Assembly: GCF_009671065.1 (NCBI RefSeq)
Contig: NZ_CP046027.1
Span: 2,294,001-2,358,000, forward strand
Source of the DNA: Neisseria brasiliensis
GTDB lineage: Bacteria > Pseudomonadota > Gammaproteobacteria > Burkholderiales > Neisseriaceae
Length of the DNA: 64,000 nt
Reading direction: 5' to 3'
In this document: positions 7,540-16,213 of the stretch, piece after piece
Position numbering within the stretch: the first letter of the stretch is position 1
Layout: every line of letters starts with the position of its first letter
Position numbers and translations under genes: made by a program
The notes under the pieces: generated by a model
Databases searched by the model: none
Seen by the model: the letters and a program-made list of their open reading frames with translations, nothing else
What the model was told of the DNA's origin: nothing

Positions 7540-8385
7540 TTACAACCCCAATGCTTCGGCATGAAATTCAATGTGGCTGTCGATAAAACTGGCGATGAAG
7601 AAATAGCTGTGGTCGTAGCCTTCGCGTTTTTTGAATTGAACGTTAAACCCATTACCACGGGCAGCGTTAACAAAGGTTTCCGGCTGCAATTCTTTCGGGT
7701 AAAACTGGTCGGCATCACCTTGGTCGATGAGAATCGGCAGTTTTTTCGAGGCCGTCTGAACGAGGGCGGTGCTGTCGTAGTTTTTCCATGCGGTTTGGTC
7801 GTTGCCCAAATAGGCGGCAAAGGCTTTTTGTCCCCAAGGTGTTTCGCTCGGGTTGACAATCGGTGCAAAGGCGGAAACGGCAGCGTAGCGCTCGGGATTT
7901 TTCAAAGCGATTTGCAATGCGCCGTGGCCACCCATGCTGTGGCCGAAAATGCTGCGCTGGTCGGTCACCAGAAAATTGGCTTCAATCAACGCCGGCAATT
8001 CTTCGACGATGTAGTCGTACATGCGGTAATGTTCTGCCCAAGGTGCTTGTGTGGCGTTGACATAAAAGCCTGCGCCTTTGCCCAAGTCGTAGCCTTCGTC
8101 ATCGGCTATGTTGTTGCCGCGTGGTGAAGTGTCCGGCATAACTAAAGCGATACCCCATTGTGCGGCAAAGCGTTGCGCGCCGGATTTTTGGGTAAAGTTT
8201 TCATCGGTGCAGGTCAGGCCGGAGAGCCAATACAACACCGGCACACGGTAGCCTTGCAAGGCTTGTGGCGGCAGGTAAATGCTGAAGGTCATGTCGCAGC
8301 CGTTGACGCCGGAAGCGTGGCGGTAGCGCTCTTGGTGGCCGTTGAACATTTTGTTGCGTGAAATCAATTCGAGTGCAGACATCAT
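7540..8385 (-). CDS. fghA: S-formylglutathione hydrolase
   Basis: A 281-residue esterase D-type alpha/beta hydrolase that hydrolyses S-formylglutathione to formate and glutathione, the last step of glutathione-dependent formaldehyde detoxification. The nucleophile elbow is GHSMGGHG (around residue 150); LIDQGDADQF and GYDHSYFFI carry the acidic and histidine residues of the triad. Two tandem ATG codons (8385 and 8382) follow a good AGGAGC ribosome site, so either may be used. The partner AdhC is not in the window. An IS now separates the gene from its DUS terminator. Confidence 0.93.
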   Translation of the reverse strand: MMSALELISRNKMFNGHQERYRHASGVNGCDMTFSIYLPPQALQGYRVPVLYWLSGLTCTDENFTQKSGAQRFAAQWGIALVMPDTSPRGNNIADDEGYDLGKGAGFYVNATQAPWAEHYRMYDYIVEELPALIEANFLVTDQRSIFGHSMGGHGALQIALKNPERYAAVSAFAPIVNPSETPWGQKAFAAYLGNDQTAWKNYDSTALVQTASKKLPILIDQGDADQFYPKELQPETFVNAARGNGFNVQFKKREGYDHSYFFIASFIDSHIEFHAEALGL

Positions 8386-8411
8386 AGCTCCTTATTTTTC
8401 ATGAATTCTTT

Positions 8412-8446
8412 TTCAGACGGCCTGATTTGATTTTAGGCCGTCTGAA
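8412..8446. terminator. DUS inverted pair
   Basis: Inverted DUS copies at 8412-8423 and 8435-8446 lie right after the methyltransferase stop (8448) and ahead of fghA on the minus strand. Confidence 0.65.
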
Positions 8447-8447
8447 A

Positions 8448-9392
8448 TTATTTGTGGCGGATTTCCCAGCATTGATGGATTTTCTTGTTGCGAAAATCAT
8501 CGGGAACGGATTGCTTGCTCACATCTTTCACGGCATATTTTTCGCTGACTTCGGGATGCAATTCAAAGCTGCGTAAATTGTTTGAAAAATACATCAGGCC
8601 GTCTGAAGCGAGCAGCTTCATGGCGCCGTTGATTAAAGTCATTTGGTCGCGCTGGATGTCGAGAATATCGAGCATTTTTTTGCTGTTGGAAAAGCTCGGC
8701 GGATCCATCACAATCAGGTCAAACTTTTTGCCTTCGGCTTCAGCATTTTTTAAGTATTGAAACACATCGGCGCGTACGATTTTGTGTGCAACTGAATCAA
8801 TGCCGTTTAATTCAAAATTGCGTTTTGCCCAATCCAGATAAGTATTAGATAAATCGACGGTTTCGCTGCTGATGGAGCCGCCGGTTGCGGCATACACGGT
8901 AAAGCTGCCGGTGTAGGAAAACAGGTTTAAAAAGCGTTTGCCTTGGGTGCTGTCGCCGACTTTTTTGCGGGTATTGCGGTGGTCGAGAAAAAGGCCGGTG
9001 TCTAAATATTTATCAAGATTGACCCAAAAGCGGCGGCCGTTTTCGCTGATGATGAAATCTTCGCCGGATTTGCCGGTTTTCTCATATTGCTGCGTGCCTT
9101 TTTGGCGCTCGCGGCGTTTGAGGTGGATTTGCTCGGGCGCAAAGCCGGTGACAAAACCGATGGCTTCCAACACATCGTTCAGCCATGCTTCGTATTCTTC
9201 CGGTTGCATCAGCCAGCCGGTGTCGTATTCCTGCAAATGAATGTGGTCGCCATACACGTCGATGGCAAAAGGGAATTGTGGAATATCGCGGTCGTAAATG
9301 CGCCATGCTTCGATTTGGTTGCGTTTGGCCCATTTCATCAGGTGTTTGATGTTTTTGCCCAAGCGGTTGGCGAATGGTGTGATGTCGGTCAT
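8448..9392 (-). CDS. RlmK-like SAM-dependent rRNA methyltransferase
   Basis: This 314-residue protein matches the C-terminal (RlmK) half of E. coli RlmKL in length and motifs: FLNLFSYTGSFTVYAA for S-adenosylmethionine binding and MDPPSFSNSKKM around the catalytic DPP. The E. coli half methylates 23S rRNA at G2069 (m7G). Here it stands alone, without the N-terminal THUMP/RlmL half. The ATG at 9392 follows a DUS within the short leader. Substrate position is inferred from homology. Confidence 0.8.
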   Translation of the reverse strand: MTDITPFANRLGKNIKHLMKWAKRNQIEAWRIYDRDIPQFPFAIDVYGDHIHLQEYDTGWLMQPEEYEAWLNDVLEAIGFVTGFAPEQIHLKRRERQKGTQQYEKTGKSGEDFIISENGRRFWVNLDKYLDTGLFLDHRNTRKKVGDSTQGKRFLNLFSYTGSFTVYAATGGSISSETVDLSNTYLDWAKRNFELNGIDSVAHKIVRADVFQYLKNAEAEGKKFDLIVMDPPSFSNSKKMLDILDIQRDQMTLINGAMKLLASDGLMYFSNNLRSFELHPEVSEKYAVKDVSKQSVPDDFRNKKIHQCWEIRHK

Positions 9393-9710
9393 TTTCAGAC
9401 GGCCTGCTGAATAAAATGGCTATTTTACGCCAATTAACGCATTTGTGCTTGACCGAATATGGCGAAGTCTATATTATCCGCCATTCGTCTTTATTTTTAT
9501 GAAGCCATCGTCTTCAAACCTATTAACCGGTATTGTGCCGCGTTTCTTATATCTTTTTGCTTTCACGCATATTTGCAGGTTGTCGTCGATGTTAACTTAC
9601 AAGCCACAGGGCTTGCGACAACCTTGTAACTGATTTCCCGTTACTTATCCTTTGCTTCAGGCCGTCTGAAATGTTCAGTCGGAAGTTGTTGTTGTGTCTT
9701 TAGGATAGTC
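9393..9710 (+). other. Gene-free leader of the helicase gene, with RNA-like structure
   Basis: No gene seen. 9578-9585 and 9616-9623 form an 8-bp inverted repeat (GGTTGTCG/CGACAACC) enclosing a small hairpin at 9601-9614 (AAGCC/GGCTT). A single DUS lies at about 9660. The structure could belong to the 5' untranslated region of the helicase messenger. Confidence 0.45.
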
Positions 9711-11162
9711 ATGTCTATTAAATTTGCTGATTTAAATCTTGATAAAAACATTTTGTCTGCGTTGCAAAGCGCGGGCTACGATTCACCAACCCCGATTCAG
9801 GCACAGTCGGTGCCGGTGGCTTTGGAAGGCCGTGACATCATGGCTTCGGCGCAAACCGGTTCGGGTAAAACCGCTGCTTTCTTGCTGCCGACCCTGCAAC
9901 GCTTAACCAAACGCAGCGAAAAAAACGGCAAAGGCCCGCGCGCTTTGGTACTGACTCCAACCCGCGAATTGGCGGCACAAGTCGAGAAAAGCGCGCTGAC
10001 TTATGCGCAAAATATGCGTTGGTTCCGCACCGTCAGCATTGTTGGCGGCGCATCATTCGGTTATCAAACCCGCGCGTTGAGCAAACCGGTTGATTTGGTA
10101 GTGGCTACCCCGGGCCGTTTGATGGACTTGATGAGCAGTGGCAAAATTGATTTCGACCGCTTGGAAGTGCTGATTCTGGATGAAGCCGACCGCATGTTGG
10201 ATATGGGTTTTATCGACGACATCGAAACCATCGTTGAAGCCACACCGGAAGACCGCCAGACTTTGTTGTTTTCTGCGACTTGGGACGGTGCCGTTGGTAA
10301 ACTGGCGCGTAAGCTGACCAAGAATCCGGAAGTGATTGAAGTTGAGCGCGTTGACGACCAAGGCAAAATCGAAGAGCAATTATTGTATTGCGACGATATG
10401 CGCCATAAAAACCGCTTGCTCGACCATATTCTGCGCGATGCCAATATCGACCAATGCGTGATTTTCACCTCAACTAAAGTCATGACCGAAGTGTTGGCTG
10501 ATGAATTGTATGAAAAAGGTTTTGCTGCCAACTGTTTGCACGGCGACATGCCGCAAGGCTGGCGCAACCGCACCTTGATGGATTTGCGCAAAGGCCGTTG
10601 CAAAATTTTGGTGGCGACTGATGTGGCTGCACGCGGTATCGACGTGCCGACCATCACCCACGTGATTAACTACGATTTGCCGAAACAGGCGGAAGATTAT
10701 GTACACCGTATCGGCCGTACCGGCCGTGCTGGCCGCACCGGTATCGCGGTGACGTTTGCTGAAGTGAACGAATACATTAAAGTACACAAAATTGAAAAAT
10801 ACATCGACCGCAAATTGAATGAAGTAACCGTGGAAGGCATGGAGCCGACTCGCAAACGCAAATCTACCGGCGGTAAACCGAAAGGCAGCGGTGGCCGATT
10901 TGCTAAAGGTGGCTACGGCGATCGTGACCGTAAATTCGGTGATCGCAAAGGCGGTAAACCGCGCAGCGAAGGTGGCTTTGGTGGTAAAGCCCGCAGTGAG
11001 CGCAGTGAAGATGGCTTTAAACCACGCAGCGAAGGCTTTAAAAAATCGGAAGGCTTCAAAAAGAGCGGCTCGGATTTTAAAGGCAAACGCAAATCAGGCG
11101 GTGACTTTGGCGGTAAAGGCGGCTATGGTAAATCAAGCCGTCCGGCAGGTAAGCGCGGTTAA
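9711..11162 (+). CDS. rhlE: DEAD-box RNA helicase, RhlE type
   Basis: A 483-residue ATP-dependent RNA helicase. Motifs in order: Q motif (FADLNLDKNILSAL...PTPIQ), Walker A AQTGSGKT, DEAD in ILDEADRMLDMGF, SAT in LLFSATWDG, and HRIGRTGRAGRTG. Residues from about 380 form a Gly/Lys/Arg/Ser-rich basic tail with repeated KPRSEG-, GFKKS- and GGK-like units, a probable nonspecific RNA-binding region. RhlE proteins act in ribosome maturation and RNA turnover. It is monocistronic with a clear intrinsic terminator at 11186-11216. Confidence 0.92.
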   Translation: MSIKFADLNLDKNILSALQSAGYDSPTPIQAQSVPVALEGRDIMASAQTGSGKTAAFLLPTLQRLTKRSEKNGKGPRALVLTPTRELAAQVEKSALTYAQNMRWFRTVSIVGGASFGYQTRALSKPVDLVVATPGRLMDLMSSGKIDFDRLEVLILDEADRMLDMGFIDDIETIVEATPEDRQTLLFSATWDGAVGKLARKLTKNPEVIEVERVDDQGKIEEQLLYCDDMRHKNRLLDHILRDANIDQCVIFTSTKVMTEVLADELYEKGFAANCLHGDMPQGWRNRTLMDLRKGRCKILVATDVAARGIDVPTITHVINYDLPKQAEDYVHRIGRTGRAGRTGIAVTFAEVNEYIKVHKIEKYIDRKLNEVTVEGMEPTRKRKSTGGKPKGSGGRFAKGGYGDRDRKFGDRKGGKPRSEGGFGGKARSERSEDGFKPRSEGFKKSEGFKKSGSDFKGKRKSGGDFGGKGGYGKSSRPAGKRG

Positions 11163-11170
11163 TAGCCTAA

Positions 11171-11182
11171 AGGTCGTCTGAA
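11171..11182 (+). other. AGGTCGTCTGAA uptake-sequence variant
   Basis: An exact copy of the mucosa-type DUS dialect, one base different from the AG form that dominates the window. It sits between the helicase stop and its terminator. Confidence 0.7.
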
Positions 11183-11185
11183 AAT

Positions 11186-11216
11186 AAAAGGAATGCAGTT
11201 TTCTGCATTCCTTTTT
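11186..11216 (+). terminator. Intrinsic terminator of the helicase gene
   Basis: A 13-bp stem (AAAAGGAATGCAG and its complement) with a TTTT loop, continuing into a T run that ends at 11219. Unlike most ends in this window it is not built from DUS copies. Confidence 0.88.
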
Positions 11217-11232
11217 TTTGTATCACTGATTA

Positions 11233-12075
11233 GGGCGTGTCCTCAATTTAACTTAGCATGAATAATAGAGCAAGCCAAGTAAAGCATCGATTTAAAATTA
11301 CGAGCTAATTTCTCATAGCGAGTAGCAATACTACGAAACTGCTTTAATCGTGCAAATGCATTCTCGACTAAGTGGCGTAATTTATAAAGGTAGCTATCAA
11401 AATCAGGGTTAGTTTTCTTGGCATTTTTACGCTTTGGTATAATAGCTTTCATACCGTGTTCTATCGCTTTATCTCTGATTTCTTGCGAGTCATACCCTTT
11501 GTCAGCGATAAAATACTGGGCTTCTTGTATGACTTCTATCAAGTCGTTTGCAACTTGACTGTCGTGCACGTTACCCCCAGTGACTTTAAAATCGAGCGGA
11601 TTTCCATGCGAGTCCACACATAGGTGTATTTTTGTCGTGTTTCCGCCACGGCTTTGTCCAATTGCTCTATCGAAACCACGCCGAGCTCCACTTGCATGTT
11701 GATGACACCGTACATAACTTCCGTCGATGAATACCCATTCTTTGTCAATTTCTTTTCGTAGATCAAAAAAAAATTCTGCCACAAGCCTTTTTTAGACCAT
11801 CGGTTAAAGCGGTTATAAGCGGTTTTCCATGACCCTAGCTCAATAGGTATGTCTCGCCATGGTGCACCTGTTCTTAGCTTCCATAGTATGGCTTCCATCA
11901 CGGTACGGTCGTTCTTCCATTGATGACAGCCGTGCGCTTTCATGGTTGTTTGTAATTGTTCCCATATGTTGTCAGTTATTGCGGTTCTCGCCATTGTTTG
12001 TGTTTGCCTATATTTCGTTGGAATATAGGGTTAAAATAGGGCTCTTTTGGGCTTATTCAAATTAGGGACACGCCC
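11233..12075 (-). mobile_element. IS5-family insertion sequence (IS427-type, two-frame)
   Basis: 843 bp with ends GGGCGTGTCC...GGACACGCCC and a TA dinucleotide on both sides (11231-11232, 12076-12077), the usual IS427-group duplication. It holds two overlapping transposase frames. It sits between two intrinsic terminators, so it probably does little harm to its neighbours. Confidence 0.85.
11243..11994 (-). CDS. IS5-family transposase made by -1 frameshift (orfA + orfB)
   Basis: Frame A runs from ATG 11994 to 11539 (151 aa in frame) and holds the N-terminal DUF4096-type part (KLRTGAPWRDIP). Frame B runs to 11243 and holds the DDE catalytic part (FIDGSYVRCHQHA, IADKGYDS, and NAFARLKQFRSIATRYEKL at the end). 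The frames meet at a run of nine T on the coding strand (11765-11773). A -1 slip there joins LWQNFF of frame A to FDLRKEID of frame B. Such a slip is the known expression route for two-frame IS5/IS427 elements. It is annotated as one fused product; without the slip only non-catalytic orfA is made. Confidence 0.82.
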
Positions 12076-12110
12076 TAGCTTATTTATCGTAATCATCAAT
12101 AGTCACGAAC

Positions 12111-12141
12111 AAAAAAAGAACCGCATTGCGGTTCTTTTTTT
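12111..12141. terminator. Intrinsic terminator of the lytic transglycosylase gene
   Basis: A run of A, the stem GAACCGCA/TGCGGTTC and a run of T form a symmetric hairpin seven bases after the stop of the minus-strand gene at 12148. The A and T runs flank both sides, so it can work in both directions. Confidence 0.88.
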
Positions 12142-12147
12142 ATGGCA

Positions 12148-14343
12148 TTAACTGCCTTGTAATTTCAAGCGTTGGCCCGGGGTAACCGTGCGGGTGTTTT
12201 TGTTCCAGCGGCGAATATCATTGACATTCACATCAAAGCGGCTGGCGATGGTGTTCAATGTATCGCCTTTGCGTACTGTGTAAGCTACGTTTTGCACTTT
12301 AGCCGTATTGGCTTTTGGCTTGGCTGCAGCAACGCGTAACAATTGGCCTTTGCGGATGTTGTTGCCTTTGATGTTGTTGGCGGTAATCAAATCGGCCACG
12401 CTCAAATTATAGCGTTGCGAAATGTTGTACAAAGTATCGCCTTCCGCTACACGGTGCATACCGCCGGCAACGGTTTGTGCCGATTCGGTTGTTTTCGCGC
12501 GTGCTAAGCGAGTAGCAACGCGTTGTTGCTGTTTGGCTTTATTTTCAGCCAATCGTGCTGCACGGGCTTTCGCTGCGTTTTCTTGCTCAGTCAGCTTGGC
12601 AACGGTTTCTTGAACCGTCTCCGCCGCTTGAATACGCGAAGTAGAGTCTTGTACCAAAACCATCAAAGAATCAGCTTCTTGGCTAGGCTCTTCAGCTTGT
12701 TGGCCTTGAGTCGGCAGCGGCAACGGTTCAGTCAAAGCCACTTCTGTCGCAACCGGTTCCGGCGTGGTTTCAACGGCGATTTCAACTGCTTTTTCGGCCG
12801 TATTATCCGCTGCGTTGGCAACCAAGCCTGAAGCCAAGCTCATTGGCGCAGGTGCTTGTGGTTTTGCTTCTGCAACCACGGTTTGGGTTTGGGCAACAGC
12901 CGCCATCACATCAACCGGAGCTGGGGTAGGCTCAACAGATGCCGGTTGTGGTTCAGCCACGGCTACAACTGTTTCAGCAACAGGTGCTTTGGCAGCGGCA
13001 ACCGCAACATATTCAGCTTGAGTACGGCTGACAAAGTCAATCGGTTTGCTTGATTTGGCAATCGGTGTCACGATGTTGGCAGCCAATGTATCAGCCACTT
13101 TAGCATTGCTGGCCAATTGAATTGGTGCCATTTCAGGCATGTTTGAGCGATAAGTATCCGGCGTATTATCGTTATCGATAAAGTTAATCGGTGCATTATT
13201 GCCACCGCTCAAGCTGTTTTTCGCCACCAAAATACTGCGACCGGCAGACAATGAATGACCGCTGATGCCGTTTAAACGTCTAATTTCGGCTACGCTCATG
13301 CCGGTTTCTGCGGCGATATCGCTTAAGCGGGTATTGCTGAATGAGGTGTATACATCCCAAGACAGTAAGGTTTCCGGTTTAGCGTTGCGGTAATTTTTCT
13401 CAAAGGTTGCAGCAGCGCTGGCTGGCAACAATAATTTGCGGTTGGCTTTAGGAATGAATACAGGCGCGTTAAACGCTGGATTCAATGCCAAAAATTCGCT
13501 TTCGCCAATATTCGCCAAGCGGGTAATGGCGCTGTGGTCAATCGGCTGATCGATATCCAAAGCTTTGAAATATGGCTGATTGCTGATTTCGCTCACGTTC
13601 ATGCCATATGCTTGCGGATGGGCGACAATATTACGAACAGCCAATAATTTCGGCACGTAATTGCGTGTTTCATTCGGCATACGCAGGTTTTCGTAGGTTG
13701 GCTCCAAGCCTTGTGCGCGTGCGCGGTTGATTGCACGGCCGACATTGCCTTCGCCCCAATTATAGGCAGCCAAAGCCAAAGACCAATCGCCAAACATACG
13801 ATGCAGATATTCTAAATAATTCAATGCGGCATTGGTTGCAGCATACACATCATGGCGGCCATCATATAATGCGGTTTTTTCTAAGCCGTAATGGCGGCCG
13901 GTTGCCGGCATAAACTGCCACAAACCTGAAGCGCCAACATGTGATTTTGCTTTGGTTACATAGGCACTTTCAATGAAAGGCAGCAAAGCAATTTCGGCAG
14001 GCATATTGCGTTTTTTAACTTCGGTAGCAATATGATACATATAAGGTTTACTGCGGTTGATGGTGCGGTCAAAATAAGCACGACCAGCCGCAAATTTGCC
14101 TTCATGGCGGCGAACCAATTCGGTGTTGACTTCATTCATGCGGAAGTCTTTACGCAGAGAAGCCCACAAGCTGCCCGAGCCAAAGGTTTGTGATTTGGCT
14201 TGGTCAAGCAAAGCGGAATTCAAACGCATCATCGCCATGCCGACCTGATTCGGAGTGGCGTTGTTGGCTGCTTGTGCGTAAGTAGCGCCGGAAACGGCGG
14301 AAATACCGGAAATGGTGAGTGCAATCGTTTTCAGTTTTGCCAT
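12148..14343 (-). CDS. mltD: Membrane-bound lytic murein transglycosylase D-like protein with LysM repeats
   Basis: A 731-residue exported peptidoglycan lytic transglycosylase. It has an N-terminal signal peptide (to about residue 26, ending ATYAQA) and a lysozyme-like SLT domain with the catalytic Glu in LLPFIESAY (about residue 120), then GASGLWQFMPATG and AAYNWGEGNVGRA. A long Ala/Pro/Val/Glu-rich linker follows, then two clear C-terminal LysM motifs (GDTLYNISQRYNLS and GDTLNTIASRFDVN). A weaker LysM-like segment lies before the linker. It cleaves glycan strands to 1,6-anhydromuropeptides. I chose ATG 14343; a TTG two codons upstream is less likely. No lipobox Cys is seen, so it is probably periplasmic rather than a lipoprotein. 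Confidence 0.9.
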   Translation of the reverse strand: MAKLKTIALTISGISAVSGATYAQAANNATPNQVGMAMMRLNSALLDQAKSQTFGSGSLWASLRKDFRMNEVNTELVRRHEGKFAAGRAYFDRTINRSKPYMYHIATEVKKRNMPAEIALLPFIESAYVTKAKSHVGASGLWQFMPATGRHYGLEKTALYDGRHDVYAATNAALNYLEYLHRMFGDWSLALAAYNWGEGNVGRAINRARAQGLEPTYENLRMPNETRNYVPKLLAVRNIVAHPQAYGMNVSEISNQPYFKALDIDQPIDHSAITRLANIGESEFLALNPAFNAPVFIPKANRKLLLPASAAATFEKNYRNAKPETLLSWDVYTSFSNTRLSDIAAETGMSVAEIRRLNGISGHSLSAGRSILVAKNSLSGGNNAPINFIDNDNTPDTYRSNMPEMAPIQLASNAKVADTLAANIVTPIAKSSKPIDFVSRTQAEYVAVAAAKAPVAETVVAVAEPQPASVEPTPAPVDVMAAVAQTQTVVAEAKPQAPAPMSLASGLVANAADNTAEKAVEIAVETTPEPVATEVALTEPLPLPTQGQQAEEPSQEADSLMVLVQDSTSRIQAAETVQETVAKLTEQENAAKARAARLAENKAKQQQRVATRLARAKTTESAQTVAGGMHRVAEGDTLYNISQRYNLSVADLITANNIKGNNIRKGQLLRVAAAKPKANTAKVQNVAYTVRKGDTLNTIASRFDVNVNDIRRWNKNTRTVTPGQRLKLQGS

Positions 14344-14558
14344 AGTCAAAAATGATAGTAAGATAGAATAAATTTAGTCAGTTGGATACTACTGTTTGAC
14401 GTTGTACACGTCAAGCCGATAAGCTCGGTATTTGCAGACACTGTGGCCTTAATGCCAACTTTTTGACAAAAGTCATGGCCTTGCGTGTAAAAACTTGACG
14501 CTATGGTATAAATTGATACCCAATTTATAATGAGGCCGTCTGAAAGTAAGGAGCGCAG

Positions 14559-15224
14559 ATGAATAATTGGTTTGAACAAACCGTAATGGGGCAATATGTT
14601 GCGCAAAAAGAGCGGCAGTTTTTTCAAAAGCATGTATGCATTGCCGATAATCAACAGGCAGCGCAAATCGGGCAGGCTTGGTTGAGGCCGTCTGAACAGC
14701 TGATTTATGTTCCCGATGATGTGCGTATGGTTGCAACCGAAATGGCTTGGGAAAGTCAATCATTGGATATGTTGCTGCTGCCGCACAGCCATGAATACAG
14801 CGATTCGCCGCTGCTGGCATTGACTGAAGCTGCCAGAGTATTGAAGCATGGCGGCAAATTGATTGTGACCGGTTTTAATGTGAGCTCACTTTGGTGTGGC
14901 AGTAAATGGTTTGATGGTAAACGTCTGCCGCATAAAGAAAATTGTTTGACCTTGCCGCAATTTAAGCAGCAGATTCAGAATTTGGGTTTCGAAATCGAAT
15001 ACGGGCAATTTATGGTATATGTGCCGCCGGTTGAGCAAGAATCAGCGTTGAAATTTTGGCAATTTTTGGAAAAGGCAGGGGATCGTTGGTGGCCACAATG
15101 TGCTGCCGTCTATGGTTTGGTCTTGGTCAAGCGCATGGCTGGGGTAACGCCGTTGCCGGAACTTGAAGAAGAGTTGGCAGAGCAGCCGGTGGCTTTGACG
15201 ATTGCCAGAGTAGAAGGAAAATAG
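14559..15224 (+). CDS. SAM-dependent methyltransferase (YafS-like)
   Basis: A 221-residue class I methyltransferase-like protein. The middle shows SLDMLLLPHSHEYSDSPLLA followed by a helix and GGKLIVTGFNVSSLWC, matching the post-SAM strand of the Methyltransf_11 fold. The N-terminal glycine-rich SAM loop is degenerate, as in the YafS family. The target is unknown. A ribosome site AAGGAG lies six bases before ATG 14559, just after a DUS. It is divergent from the transglycosylase gene and upstream of mutM, with a lone DUS between them. Confidence 0.7.
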   Translation: MNNWFEQTVMGQYVAQKERQFFQKHVCIADNQQAAQIGQAWLRPSEQLIYVPDDVRMVATEMAWESQSLDMLLLPHSHEYSDSPLLALTEAARVLKHGGKLIVTGFNVSSLWCGSKWFDGKRLPHKENCLTLPQFKQQIQNLGFEIEYGQFMVYVPPVEQESALKFWQFLEKAGDRWWPQCAAVYGLVLVKRMAGVTPLPELEEELAEQPVALTIARVEGK

Positions 15225-15335
15225 GGCATTTTTGCAGAGTTTTACCTTTTTCAGACGGCCTAATACTTTAAAATAAATGCGGTTGGCTTTATTGTTTTGT
15301 TTTCTTTAATTTAAGATTATTTTCATTCAAAGATT

Positions 15336-16163
15336 ATGCCCGAATTACCTGAAGTGGAAACCACATTGCGTGGAATTAGCCCGCACATAGCCAAAAAAAC
15401 GGTTTCATCGGTTGAAGTGCGCCAGCCTAAATTGCGTTGGCCGATTCATCCTGAATTGGCGCAGATTTTACACGGACAAACCGTGCTTGATTGTCAGCGC
15501 CGTGCGAAATATTTGATGATTCAATTTGATACCGGTATTTTGCTGATTCATTTGGGTATGTCAGGCAGCTTGCGGATTTTTACCGCCAGTGACGAACGCA
15601 TAGAGACACACGACAAACATGATCATGTTGAAATCCGTTTTTCAGACGGCACATTGCTGCGTTATCATGACCCGCGCAGGTTTGGCGCATTTTTATGGTA
15701 TGAAGGTATTGCCGAGCACCATCCGCTATTGGAAAAATTAGGTCCTGAGCCGTTGTCTGATGATTTTAACGCTGAATATCTGTATCAAAAATTGAAACCG
15801 CTTAAGCGCGCGGTGAAGTTGGCTGTGATGGACAATGCCGTTGTGGTGGGTGTGGGTAATATTTATGCAAACGAAAGTCTGTTTAAAGCAGGCATCTTGC
15901 CGCAGCGCCCAGCGAATAAAGTGACTAAAAAAGAATGCGCTTTATTGGTTGAAACCATCAAAGCAGTATTGCAACGCGCGATTGATACCGGTGGCAGCAC
16001 TTTACGCGATTTCGTCAACAGCGATGGCAAAAGCGGTTATTTTCAGCAGGAATACGCCGTGTACGGCAGACACAACGAGCCTTGTTTGCAATGTGGTCAG
16101 TTGATTCAAAAACAGACTTTGGGTCAGCGGGGTACTTTTTATTGTGTGCATTGCCAGAAATAA
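15336..16163 (+). CDS. mutM: Formamidopyrimidine-DNA glycosylase
   Basis: A 275-residue Fpg/MutM that excises 8-oxoguanine and ring-opened purines and nicks the strand by beta/delta elimination. The N-terminus is MPELPEVE, with the catalytic Pro2 and Glu3. RYHDPRRFGAF and VGNIYANE are family blocks. The C-terminal zinc finger has four cysteines (CLQCG...FYCVHC). Full length for the family. A DUS is present inside the gene at about 15642, in line with the known enrichment of uptake sequences in Neisseria repair genes. Confidence 0.97.
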   Translation: MPELPEVETTLRGISPHIAKKTVSSVEVRQPKLRWPIHPELAQILHGQTVLDCQRRAKYLMIQFDTGILLIHLGMSGSLRIFTASDERIETHDKHDHVEIRFSDGTLLRYHDPRRFGAFLWYEGIAEHHPLLEKLGPEPLSDDFNAEYLYQKLKPLKRAVKLAVMDNAVVVGVGNIYANESLFKAGILPQRPANKVTKKECALLVETIKAVLQRAIDTGGSTLRDFVNSDGKSGYFQQEYAVYGRHNEPCLQCGQLIQKQTLGQRGTFYCVHCQK

Positions 16164-16213
16164 GGTCGGGTAAGGTCTCGGCCGTCTGAAAACAAATGGA
16201 ATATAAGAAAAAT

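Noticed and set aside
11765..11773. Phase-variable homopolymer
   Set aside because: The nine-T run lies in an IS5-type transposase exactly at the frame junction, where programmed slippage is the known explanation.
14473..14820. A 115-codon minus-strand frame across the start of the YafS-like methyltransferase
   Set aside because: It overlaps the sense gene's start and DUS, with no motif and no independent start signal.
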